Shown here one piece after another: positions 57,599-64,000 of a stretch of DNA of 64,000 nt. A program made the position numbers and the translations under genes. Each line of letters opens with the position of its first letter. The stretch's first letter is position 1. Below the pieces are notes generated by a model. The model was not told where the DNA came from. It saw nothing but the letters and a program-made list of their open reading frames with translations, and searched no databases. Source of the DNA: Rhizobium leguminosarum (GTDB taxonomy: Bacteria > Pseudomonadota > Alphaproteobacteria > Rhizobiales > Rhizobiaceae); contig NZ_JAGIOR010000001.1 of the NCBI RefSeq assembly GCF_017876795.1, forward strand, positions 3,126,501 to 3,190,500, in the 5' to 3' direction.

Positions 57599-58741
57599 TC
57601 AATCGAGACTGGAGTCGTCGCCGCCTTGCGGCGCGAGCTGTTCGTAGGAAGGGAGTGGTGCGACCGGCGCCGGCTGGACGCCTGGCGGCGGCGGCGTTCC
57701 CACAGGCACTTGCTGCACCGTGCGGGCCGCGTCGCTGACCGGCGGCTGCGGCTGCTGGTCCTTCATCAGAACCTCGACATCAGTGTTCCTGCCAGCGACG
57801 ACGGTGAAATCACGCTGGTAGATCTTGTCCTTGTTGCGGGCGACGGCGGAATATCCGCCTTCGGCAAGAACCATGGTCGGGAAGGCGCTGACGCTTTCGC
57901 CGACGCTGTCGCCGGCCGCCGTCAGGATCGACCATGCCGTATCGGCGATCGCCTCGCCGCCGGCATCGGAGACCAATTTGAAGGTGACCTGCGCGGCGCG
58001 ATGCTGGATCGTCGCTTCGGTCAGCTTGCCGGCTTCGACCTGGATGTCGGCGCGGATGACGGCGTTGACGTTGCCATATTCGGAGACGATGTGATAGGTG
58101 CCGGCATTGAGGCGGACGACGGTATTCGGCGAGACATCGGCCAAGACGAGGCCGCGCTCGCCGTCGTCGCGCACTTCCGAGGAATAGATCGAGAAGCTCA
58201 ACTGGTCGGGACGGATGCGGGCATCGGTGCCGGAGACGGCATTGAGCAGCAGGCCGCCGGCATCGAGCACCATCACCTGCTTGTCGACCTCGCCGTCAGC
58301 GGGCACGGTCAGTTTCTTGGTGACACCGGCGCGGCCGAAGGAGACGTTGACGAAATAATCGCCGGGAGCGAGCTGGAAGGCGGCGGGTCCACCCTTGGCG
58401 CTGGCGATCAGCGGCAGCTTGCCGTCGGTTCCGGCAATCGGGCTGAAGACGTACCAGGAGAGGCCTTCCTCGACCGGCGTGCCGTCCGCCGTCAGCTTGG
58501 CTTCCATCGCAACGTCGCGCAGCTTGACCCCTTCGGGCGCCGTGCCGGGTGCGATAAAGGCATCGAGCTTCGGCATCTTCGGCGTCGATTCAAGCTGCTT
58601 GAACCCCTTGAAGGCATCCTGAGCGCCGGCGCCGAGCGGCGTCAGTATCATCAGGGCAATAGCAAGGCCGATGCGTGCAAGAGGCGAAATGCCAAACATC
58701 TGTTTCGTGAACCGATTGACTTCTGAAATCGCAAAGGCCAC
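57599..58741 (-). CDS. Exported protein of unknown function
   Basis: The product has a signal peptide ([23 protein letters not shown], cut after GAGA), about 290 residues of beta-rich repeats with recurring [13 protein letters not shown] / [13 protein letters not shown] / [14 protein letters not shown] units, and a proline-rich C-terminal tail ([18 protein letters not shown]). The repeated GxY units resemble carboxypeptidase-regulatory-like beta-sandwich repeats, so an envelope role is likely. The start is uncertain: GTG 58741 gives 380 residues, ATG 58699 gives 366 with a tighter signal peptide. No strong ribosome site supports either. Confidence 0.75.
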   Translation of the reverse strand: MAFAISEVNRFTKQMFGISPLARIGLAIALMILTPLGAGAQDAFKGFKQLESTPKMPKLDAFIAPGTAPEGVKLRDVAMEAKLTADGTPVEEGLSWYVFSPIAGTDGKLPLIASAKGGPAAFQLAPGDYFVNVSFGRAGVTKKLTVPADGEVDKQVMVLDAGGLLLNAVSGTDARIRPDQLSFSIYSSEVRDDGERGLVLADVSPNTVVRLNAGTYHIVSEYGNVNAVIRADIQVEAGKLTEATIQHRAAQVTFKLVSDAGGEAIADTAWSILTAAGDSVGESVSAFPTMVLAEGGYSAVARNKDKIYQRDFTVVAGRNTDVEVLMKDQQPQPPVSDAARTVQQVPVGTPPPPGVQPAPVAPLPSYEQLAPQGGDDSSLD

Positions 58742-58812
58742 TTCAAGACCAACGCGATGGCAAATTCAAGACCCACCCTTTGCAGCAGCATAAAAATGGA
58801 AGCTTCTCCCGC

Positions 58813-59397
58813 ATGAAATCCGATATCAAGCTGATCGACTACCTCGCCGTGCGCCGCTCCATCCCCGCTTTCCAGATGTGCGAACCAGGTCCCGAGAAGG
58901 CCGAGATCGAGGAAATCCTGCGTCTTGCCTTGCGTGTTCCCGATCACGGCAAGATCGCGCCATGGCGTTTCATCGTCTATCGCGGAGAGCAGCGCGCCCG
59001 TCTCGGCGAGGAGCTTCTAAAGCTGGCACTCGCGGTGAAGCCCGAGCTTTCCGAAGAGATGATCCAGGTCGAGCGCGCCCGTTTCACCCGCGCGCCCGTG
59101 GTGGTTGCCGTCGTCAGCAGGGCGGGACCGCACATCAAGATCCCGGAATGGGAGCAGTTGATGTCGGCCGGCGCGCTTTGCCTCAACCTCATCCTCGCCG
59201 CCAATGCCAGCGGTTATGTCGCCAACTGGCTGACCGAGTGGTTTGCCTATGACGAGCGCGCCTATCCGCTGCTCGGCGTCGGCCCGGACGAAAAGGTCGC
59301 GGGTTTCATCCATATCGGCTCGACGACATTTCCGGCGATCGAGCGGCCGCGGCCGGAACTTGCCGATACCGTGACCTGGATCGGCGGAGAGGACTGA
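58813..59397 (+). CDS. Nitroreductase-family flavoprotein
   Basis: The 194-residue FMN enzyme has the family motifs [13 protein letters not shown] near the N-terminus, [19 protein letters not shown], and [23 protein letters not shown]. It resembles the RutE/HadB/YdjA-like branch. The substrate is unknown. ATG 58813 is used. Its stop overlaps the start of the flavin reductase gene by one base (TGATG), so the two are coupled and may supply each other with reduced flavin. Confidence 0.92.
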   Translation: MKSDIKLIDYLAVRRSIPAFQMCEPGPEKAEIEEILRLALRVPDHGKIAPWRFIVYRGEQRARLGEELLKLALAVKPELSEEMIQVERARFTRAPVVVAVVSRAGPHIKIPEWEQLMSAGALCLNLILAANASGYVANWLTEWFAYDERAYPLLGVGPDEKVAGFIHIGSTTFPAIERPRPELADTVTWIGGED

Positions 59398-60008
59398 TGT
59401 TTTACACCACCGACAGCAACCGTCATGGGCTGGCGCATGATCCTTTCAAGGCGATCGTGTCGCCGCGGCCGATCGGCTGGATCGGCAGCAAGGGCAGGGA
59501 CGGCTCGATCAATCTCGCCCCCTATTCCTTCTTCAATGCCGTTTCCGACCGGCCGAAGCTGGTGATGTTTTCCTCCAGCGGGCGCAAGGACAGCCAGCGC
59601 AATGCGGCCGAGACCGGTGTCTTCACCTGCAATTTCGTCAGCCGAAATCTCGCCGACAAGATGAACCTTTCCTCGGCGGCGCTGCCCTATGGTGACAGCG
59701 AATTCGATTTCGCCGGCCTGACGCCGAAGCCGGCCGACCTCATCGACGCGCCCTATGTCGCCGAGGCTTTCGCGGTGCTCGAATGCAAGGTCACCGAGAT
59801 CATCGAACCGAAGACGCTGTCGGGCGAACCGTCCGAAAACGTCTTCATCTTCGGTGAAGTGGTCGGCATCCGCATCGACGAGGCGGTGGTCAGGGATGGC
59901 CGCCTCGACATGTCGCTCGCGCGACCCGTCGCCCGTCTGGGCTATATGGACTATAGCGAAGCCAGTGAGGTCTTCGAAATGTTCCGGCCGCATCTGCCGA
60001 AGGTTTAG
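59397..60008 (+). CDS. Flavin reductase-like domain protein
   Basis: The 203-residue protein has the flavin reductase split-barrel pattern: KAIVSPRPIGWIGSKGRDGSINLAPYSFFNAVS (in part), VMFSSSGRKDSQRNA, and VFTCNFVSRNLADKMNLSSA. It probably binds FMN and reduces it with NADH, or acts as a related oxidoreductase. Its start overlaps the nitroreductase stop by one base, so both make one operon. Confidence 0.92.
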   Translation: MFYTTDSNRHGLAHDPFKAIVSPRPIGWIGSKGRDGSINLAPYSFFNAVSDRPKLVMFSSSGRKDSQRNAAETGVFTCNFVSRNLADKMNLSSAALPYGDSEFDFAGLTPKPADLIDAPYVAEAFAVLECKVTEIIEPKTLSGEPSENVFIFGEVVGIRIDEAVVRDGRLDMSLARPVARLGYMDYSEASEVFEMFRPHLPKV

Positions 60009-60115
60009 ATCCAACCGCAAGGCCTACAAAGACTTAAGAAATATGGTGAACCAATCTTAAACCTTTTGTCTCTACGGTCGCAGCATTGAATGAAACGCGA
60101 GGGAATCGCGTTCAA

Positions 60116-61261
60116 GTGCTGGGGCGTCGTGTGATCATAGAAGCTTTCCTTCGTTGGATCGAAACGGCCAAGACCGGTGACCGGGCCCGGGCCGCAAACG
60201 CGCTCGGGCGAGCCTATCTTCAGTCCAAGATGACGGTGGAGGAGCGGGCGGCAGCCGAGATGGCGATGACCTTTCTGCTCGACGATCCGTCGCCACGTGT
60301 GCGGTTGGCACTTGCCGAGGCGATCGCCTGGTCGCCGGATACGCCGCGCAGCCTGATCCTTTCGCTTGCCGAAGACCAGCCGGAGGTTGCCTGCCATGCG
60401 GTGACCTGTTCACCGCTGTTGAGCGATGCCGATCTCGTCGATCTTGCCGCGCGCGGCAACGGCGCCACCCGCATGCTGATCGCGGTGAGGGCGCATGTGA
60501 CGCGCCCGGTTTGCGCAGCGCTTGCGGAGGTCGGCGACGAGGAGGAGCTGCTCTGCCTGCTCGAGAACGATGACGCGGCGATCTCCAGCCAATCGCTGAA
60601 ACGCATCGCCGAACGGCTTGGCGACTGCTGCGACATCCGCAACCTGCTTCTCGACCGCAGCGATCTTCCGGCCGATGCCCGACAGCTGCTCACCCAGCAT
60701 GTCAGCAATGCGCTGGTCGGGCTGCCGCTGGCACAGGCGGCGATCGGCCTGCAGCGGCTCCAGCGCATCAGCCGCGAGGCGACCGAGGCTGCCATCGTTT
60801 CCATCGCCGGCGACATCGCGCCGCGCGAGATACCCGATCTCGTCGAGCATCTGCGCCGCAACGGCCGTCTGACGCCGTCCTTCCTGATGCATGCGCTCTG
60901 CGCCGGCAAGGTGGATTTCTTCGCTGGAGCGATCGTCGAGTTGACGGGTTGCGGCGAGCGCCGGGTGCGCTCGATCCTGGCGACCGGGCGCATGCATGCG
61001 GTGCGCGCGCTCTATGAGTCCGCCGGCCTGCCCAGGGACATCAGCGTGATCTTCGTCGAGGCGACGATGCTGTGGCGTGACGCAGCAAGAAAAGCGCCGG
61101 GCAGCGTGCTCGGCAATGTCTGCGGCCGTCTTCTCGAAAAATTCCGCCACCAGGACGGCGCACATGGCGCCGTCGGCGAGCTGCTCGACATGGTGGAAAA
61201 ACTTGGAGTCACCGAACAGCGGCAATCGGCCCGCGTCTATGCGGCGCTGGCGGCGGCTTAA
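60116..61261 (+). CDS. DUF2336 protein
   Basis: The 381-residue soluble protein is a chain of helical HEAT-like repeats, matching DUF2336: FLLDDPSPRVRLALAEAIAW, LLENDDAAISSQSLKRIAERL, and GLPRDISVIFVEATMLWRDAAR near the end. The function is unknown; the family is alphaproteobacterial. GTG 60116 is chosen since GCGAGGGA lies 11 bp before it; TTG 60086 would add ten residues. It ends convergently, overlapping the next gene by four bases. Confidence 0.86.
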   Translation: MLGRRVIIEAFLRWIETAKTGDRARAANALGRAYLQSKMTVEERAAAEMAMTFLLDDPSPRVRLALAEAIAWSPDTPRSLILSLAEDQPEVACHAVTCSPLLSDADLVDLAARGNGATRMLIAVRAHVTRPVCAALAEVGDEEELLCLLENDDAAISSQSLKRIAERLGDCCDIRNLLLDRSDLPADARQLLTQHVSNALVGLPLAQAAIGLQRLQRISREATEAAIVSIAGDIAPREIPDLVEHLRRNGRLTPSFLMHALCAGKVDFFAGAIVELTGCGERRVRSILATGRMHAVRALYESAGLPRDISVIFVEATMLWRDAARKAPGSVLGNVCGRLLEKFRHQDGAHGAVGELLDMVEKLGVTEQRQSARVYAALAAA

Positions 61262-61677
61262 TCGGCCAGCCGCGTCACCACCCAGGAATAGCTGGCGGAA
61301 ACGAAATGCACCGGTTTGGCAAGCGTCTCCTTGACGTCTCCGCCCGATGGAATATGTGCCCGGACTTGGCTGGCAACGTTTTCAGCGAAGCTGGCAAGTC
61401 TTCCTACCGGTTCGTTAGAAGCCTCGGGTGTAGCGGCAGCGACCTCGGGCGTGCTCGCCGGCTTCGGCGGTTCAGCGGCAGCGACTGCTTTCGGCGCTTC
61501 GCAGACTGCGATCACCGAGGGATAGCTGACATTGGCATAGGTTTTCAGCCGGCGTTCGGCTTCGGCATCGCAGGCGGCAACCGTCTCCCAGCGTTTGTCG
61601 ACCGTCGCGACATAGCTGCACTGGCTGATGGAATCGTCGCAACCGAGAATGGTCATCGCGATCAGCACCGCTTGCAT
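61258..61677 (-). CDS. Small putative lipoprotein, hypothetical
   Basis: The 139-residue product begins MQAVLIAMTILGCDDSISQCSY, a short hydrophobic lead with an LGC lipobox-like site. Three more cysteines occur in the first 60 residues (SQCSY, AACDAEA, AVCEAPK), then an alanine/proline-rich linker, and a helical tail (HFVSASYSWVVTRLAD). I recognise no family. ATG 61677 is used. It overlaps the DUF2336 gene tail to tail by four bases. Confidence 0.7.
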   Translation of the reverse strand: MQAVLIAMTILGCDDSISQCSYVATVDKRWETVAACDAEAERRLKTYANVSYPSVIAVCEAPKAVAAAEPPKPASTPEVAAATPEASNEPVGRLASFAENVASQVRAHIPSGGDVKETLAKPVHFVSASYSWVVTRLAD

Positions 61678-61806
61678 ATTTCGCCTCCTTGGCTATTGAG
61701 CATGTCATCGTCTTAGAGGGTGCAATTCCAACCGAATGAAGGCCAGAGCATTAACTCTTGGTCATCTCCGGAAAAATCGTGCCCTGCGCCAGCAGAAAGA
61801 GGCAGC

Positions 61807-62265
61807 ATGTCCGTCACCGTCGCCCTGGAGCCGCCGCGTCAGGACGGCGTCATCCGTCTTCTCGATCTGTCCGATGCCTATGCGCAGTCGCTCTATCCCG
61901 CCGAGAGCAACCATCTGGTCGACCTCTCCTTGCTGGAGAAGCCTTCGGTGAGCTTCCTGGTCGCGCGCAACGGCGATGCGATCGTCGGCTGCTGCGCGCT
62001 GGTCGAGGCCGGCGACGGCACGGCCGAGATCAAGCGCATGTTCGTCGATCCAGAGGCGAGGGGCCTGCGGATTGCCAGCGGCCTGATGAACGCGCTCGAA
62101 GCGATCGCTAGGGAAAAGCGGCTATCGGCGATCCGGCTCGAAACCGGCATCTACCAGCCCGAGGCGATCGCTCTCTACCGCAAATACGGATACCGGGACA
62201 TCGAGCCTTTCGGCAGCTATCTGCCGGACCCGCTCAGCCTGTTCATGGAAAAGCGGCTGGGATGA
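61807..62265 (+). CDS. GNAT acetyltransferase
   Basis: The 152-residue protein has the GNAT core: VARNGDAIVGCCALVEAGDGTAEIKRMFVDPEARGLRIASGLM (in part: EIKRMFVDPEARGLRIASGL, the acetyl-CoA loop), RLETGIYQPEAIALYRKYGYRDIEPFG and LFMEKRL at the end. It resembles YjgM-type acetyltransferases. Substrate unknown. ATG 61807 is used. Confidence 0.92.
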   Translation: MSVTVALEPPRQDGVIRLLDLSDAYAQSLYPAESNHLVDLSLLEKPSVSFLVARNGDAIVGCCALVEAGDGTAEIKRMFVDPEARGLRIASGLMNALEAIAREKRLSAIRLETGIYQPEAIALYRKYGYRDIEPFGSYLPDPLSLFMEKRLG

Positions 62266-62282
62266 TGGTCTGCTAAGGCGGT

Positions 62283-63500
62283 TCAGCCTTCGGCAATACG
62301 GGGGATCGTTTTCGGCGATCCGGGGATTGCCGGCGGGGCCTGTTCGTCGATGAGAACCTGCGGTCCCGTCTCGCTCTTGTCGGCGTTGCGTGCCTCGTGG
62401 ATCCATTCGCGCCAGATGGCGACGATCAGCGCCATCAGCACCGGGCCGATGAAGAGGCCGAGGAAACCCATCGTCTTAACGCCGCCGACAAGGCCGAAGA
62501 AGGTCGGCAGGAAGGGCAGCTTGATCGGGCCGCCGACGAGCTTCGGCCGCAGCGTCTTGTCGACGATGAAGAGTTCGACCGTCCCCCAGACGAAGAGACC
62601 GATGCCGGCCACATGCGAGCCGCTTGCCAGCAGATAGATTGACACCAGCGTGAAGCAGAGCGGCGCACCGCCCGGGATCAGCGCCATCACGCCAGTCAGC
62701 ACGCCGAGTGTCACCGGCGACGGTACGCCGGCAATCCAGTAGGCAAGGCCGAGCACGATGCCTTCGCCGATCGCAATCAGCGTCATGCCCATGACGGTCG
62801 AGCTGATCGTCGCCGGCACGACGCGGGAAATGCGCTCCCAGCGGTTCGGCAGGATGCGTTCGCCGAGCATGTCGATCTGCTTGGAAAATGAAAAACCGTC
62901 GCGATAGACGAAGAACAGCGCGATCAGCATGAAGAGCAGCGTCAGCAGGAGATGGAAGGCGCCACCGCCGGCCGCAAGCACGGCCCGGTAGATATTGCCG
63001 ATATTGGCGCCGCTGACCGCCTGGATAACCTCGCCCAGGGCACCGGGGCTGCCGATATATTTGGTCCAGACTTCATCGAGATAGGTGCCTGCCCACGGCA
63101 GCGCGACAATCCAGGCCGGCGTCGGGGCGCCGGCGCGGTTGGCGTGGATTGCCCAGGCAACCCAGGTGCGCACTTCACCCGTCGTATAGGTGACGGCAAG
63201 GCCGATCGGGATGACCAGGAAAGTGATGATCATGATGATGGCGATGGTCGCGGCGATCGTCGTATTGCCGCCGACGCGGGCAAGAAGCTTGCGGTAGAGC
63301 GGCCAGCTGGCGAAGCCGATGACCAGGGATGCCAGCACCGGCACGAGGAAGCCGTAGAAGAAGTAGACACCGGCCGCGACGATCAGAACAAGCAGCCAGC
63401 GGGCCGCCGAGATGGAGGGGATCAGCGGCGTGCGTGTCGGCGCCGACGACCCGAGCCATCGCGGTACATGATTGCTTTTCTGACGGTCGAACACACCCAC
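62283..63500 (-). CDS. AI-2E family transporter
   Basis: The 405-residue inner-membrane protein has about eight hydrophobic segments and the AI-2E family layout: ARWLLVLIVAAGVYFFYGFLVP at the start, FVYRDGFSFSKQID in the middle, then GVLTGVMALIPGGAPLCFTLVSIY and FLGLFIGPVLMALIVAIWREW. Family members move diverse solutes, not only autoinducer-2. The start is GTG 63500 (AAGAGG about 8 bp before); no in-frame ATG lies near it. Confidence 0.9.
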   Translation of the reverse strand: MGVFDRQKSNHVPRWLGSSAPTRTPLIPSISAARWLLVLIVAAGVYFFYGFLVPVLASLVIGFASWPLYRKLLARVGGNTTIAATIAIIMIITFLVIPIGLAVTYTTGEVRTWVAWAIHANRAGAPTPAWIVALPWAGTYLDEVWTKYIGSPGALGEVIQAVSGANIGNIYRAVLAAGGGAFHLLLTLLFMLIALFFVYRDGFSFSKQIDMLGERILPNRWERISRVVPATISSTVMGMTLIAIGEGIVLGLAYWIAGVPSPVTLGVLTGVMALIPGGAPLCFTLVSIYLLASGSHVAGIGLFVWGTVELFIVDKTLRPKLVGGPIKLPFLPTFFGLVGGVKTMGFLGLFIGPVLMALIVAIWREWIHEARNADKSETGPQVLIDEQAPPAIPGSPKTIPRIAEG

Positions 63501-63615
63501 GCGCGCCTCTTGTTTTTCTTGTACTCTGGTTATGGGCCATCAACCCGGCGGTTTCAAGGTCCGCACCGTGAAAGCGTATACAAAGCGTCGCTAATCGGCG
63601 GCCAGACCGAGCGTC

Positions 63616-64000
63616 TTACTGCTGCGGACGCCTAACTACCTTGAAGGCATAGAATTGCGTCTTCTGGCTGGTCGAGAAATTGTTGTCGGAACCAAGAATG
63701 AGAACATCGGTGCCGTCTTTGGCCTTGCCCAGCGACATCGCCTCGATATTGTCGGGGACGAGCCCGATCGCTCTCAAATCAAGGACCTGGCTCTTGCGGG
63801 CGGGGACGACGCGCTGATCGGTTTTGGCGAGCGAAGCGATGGCGGATACATCAGTGGCATCGGCCAGATCCATCATCATGATCTTGATGGTGTTGCCATA
63901 GCCTTGGGCATAACTGCGCTCGACGGCGAGCAGCCGGTGGTCGTCAAGAGCCAGCATTTCCGACATGCCGTTGTCATTGCCGCCGTCGGCCCTGGTGGCT
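63616..64000 (-). CDS. Esterase-like activity of phytase family protein, 5' end cut by window edge
   Basis: The C-terminal part only (about 127 codons visible) of a phytase-like family protein. GGNDNGMSEMLALDDHRLLAVERSY (in part: NGMSEMLALDDHRLLAVER) matches the conserved blade where the family senses SE and ER residues; DLRAIGLVPDNIEAMSLG and LILGSDNNF follow. The frame stays open to the right edge, so the start lies beyond it. Such proteins are often exported beta-propellers. Confidence 0.8.
   Translation of the reverse strand, partial: ATRADGGNDNGMSEMLALDDHRLLAVERSYAQGYGNTIKIMMMDLADATDVSAIASLAKTDQRVVPARKSQVLDLRAIGLVPDNIEAMSLGKAKDGTDVLILGSDNNFSTSQKTQFYAFKVVRRPQQ

Overview
This 64 kb window is chromosomal DNA of a Rhizobium, most likely of the R. 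etli / R. leguminosarum group. The evidence is the high GC content, the alphaproteobacterial housekeeping genes, a suf operon in the order sufS2-B-C-D-S1-X-A, RIME-type palindromic repeats and an Irr/RirA-like iron-control promoter. I see no prophage, insertion sequence, plasmid functions or CRISPR array. The genes are core metabolism and envelope functions, interrupted by small palindromic elements that carry most of the unusual biology.

Region 1-4.9 kb holds tyrS (cut by the left edge), anmK, a GNAT acetyltransferase gene broken by a RIME-like element, a membrane O-acyltransferase and an alpha/beta hydrolase. Region 4.8-12.5 kb is the iron-sulfur assembly operon. It starts from a promoter overlapped by an IRO-like box (RirA) and followed by an ICE-like box (Irr). 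Between sufB and sufC sits a GIY-YIG nuclease gene bracketed by two inverted 31-bp palindromes, which looks like a minimal mobile cassette. Three 23-bp tandem repeats precede sufB.

Region 12.5-20.5 kb has a miniature flagellar-rod-like protein, a GH25 lysozyme lipoprotein, the gcvT-gcvH-gcvP glycine cleavage operon under a tandem glycine riboswitch, and a copper-handling pair (DUF2946-like protein plus a DUF1775-PCu(A)C fusion). Region 20.5-33 kb has a fluoride channel, a pseudouridine synthase, a HAD phosphatase, an ATP12 chaperone, propionyl-CoA carboxylase subunits split into two inverted loci (pccB on +, pccA on -), glutathione-dependent formaldehyde dehydrogenase and two transporters.

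Region 33-47 kb has tRNA-Leu(GAG), lipB, an isoprenylcysteine-methyltransferase-like membrane protein, a BON protein, a peptide deformylase-like protein lacking two metal ligands, mgtE, a MerR regulator with its probable operator, sdaA, a SPOR-containing D-Ala-D-Ala carboxypeptidase and a transglutaminase-like cysteine peptidase. Region 47-64 kb has proline iminopeptidase, PilZ and PAS proteins, an orphan terminator that may end a small RNA, a rhomboid protease, a CBS protein, a patatin, hisI, folE, an IscU-like scaffold with yidD, thrS, a nitroreductase/flavin reductase pair, a DUF2336 protein, an AI-2E family transporter and a truncated phytase-like esterase.

Gene boundaries were read from the sequence alone. 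Family names rest on recognised motifs and remembered family features; no database search was run.
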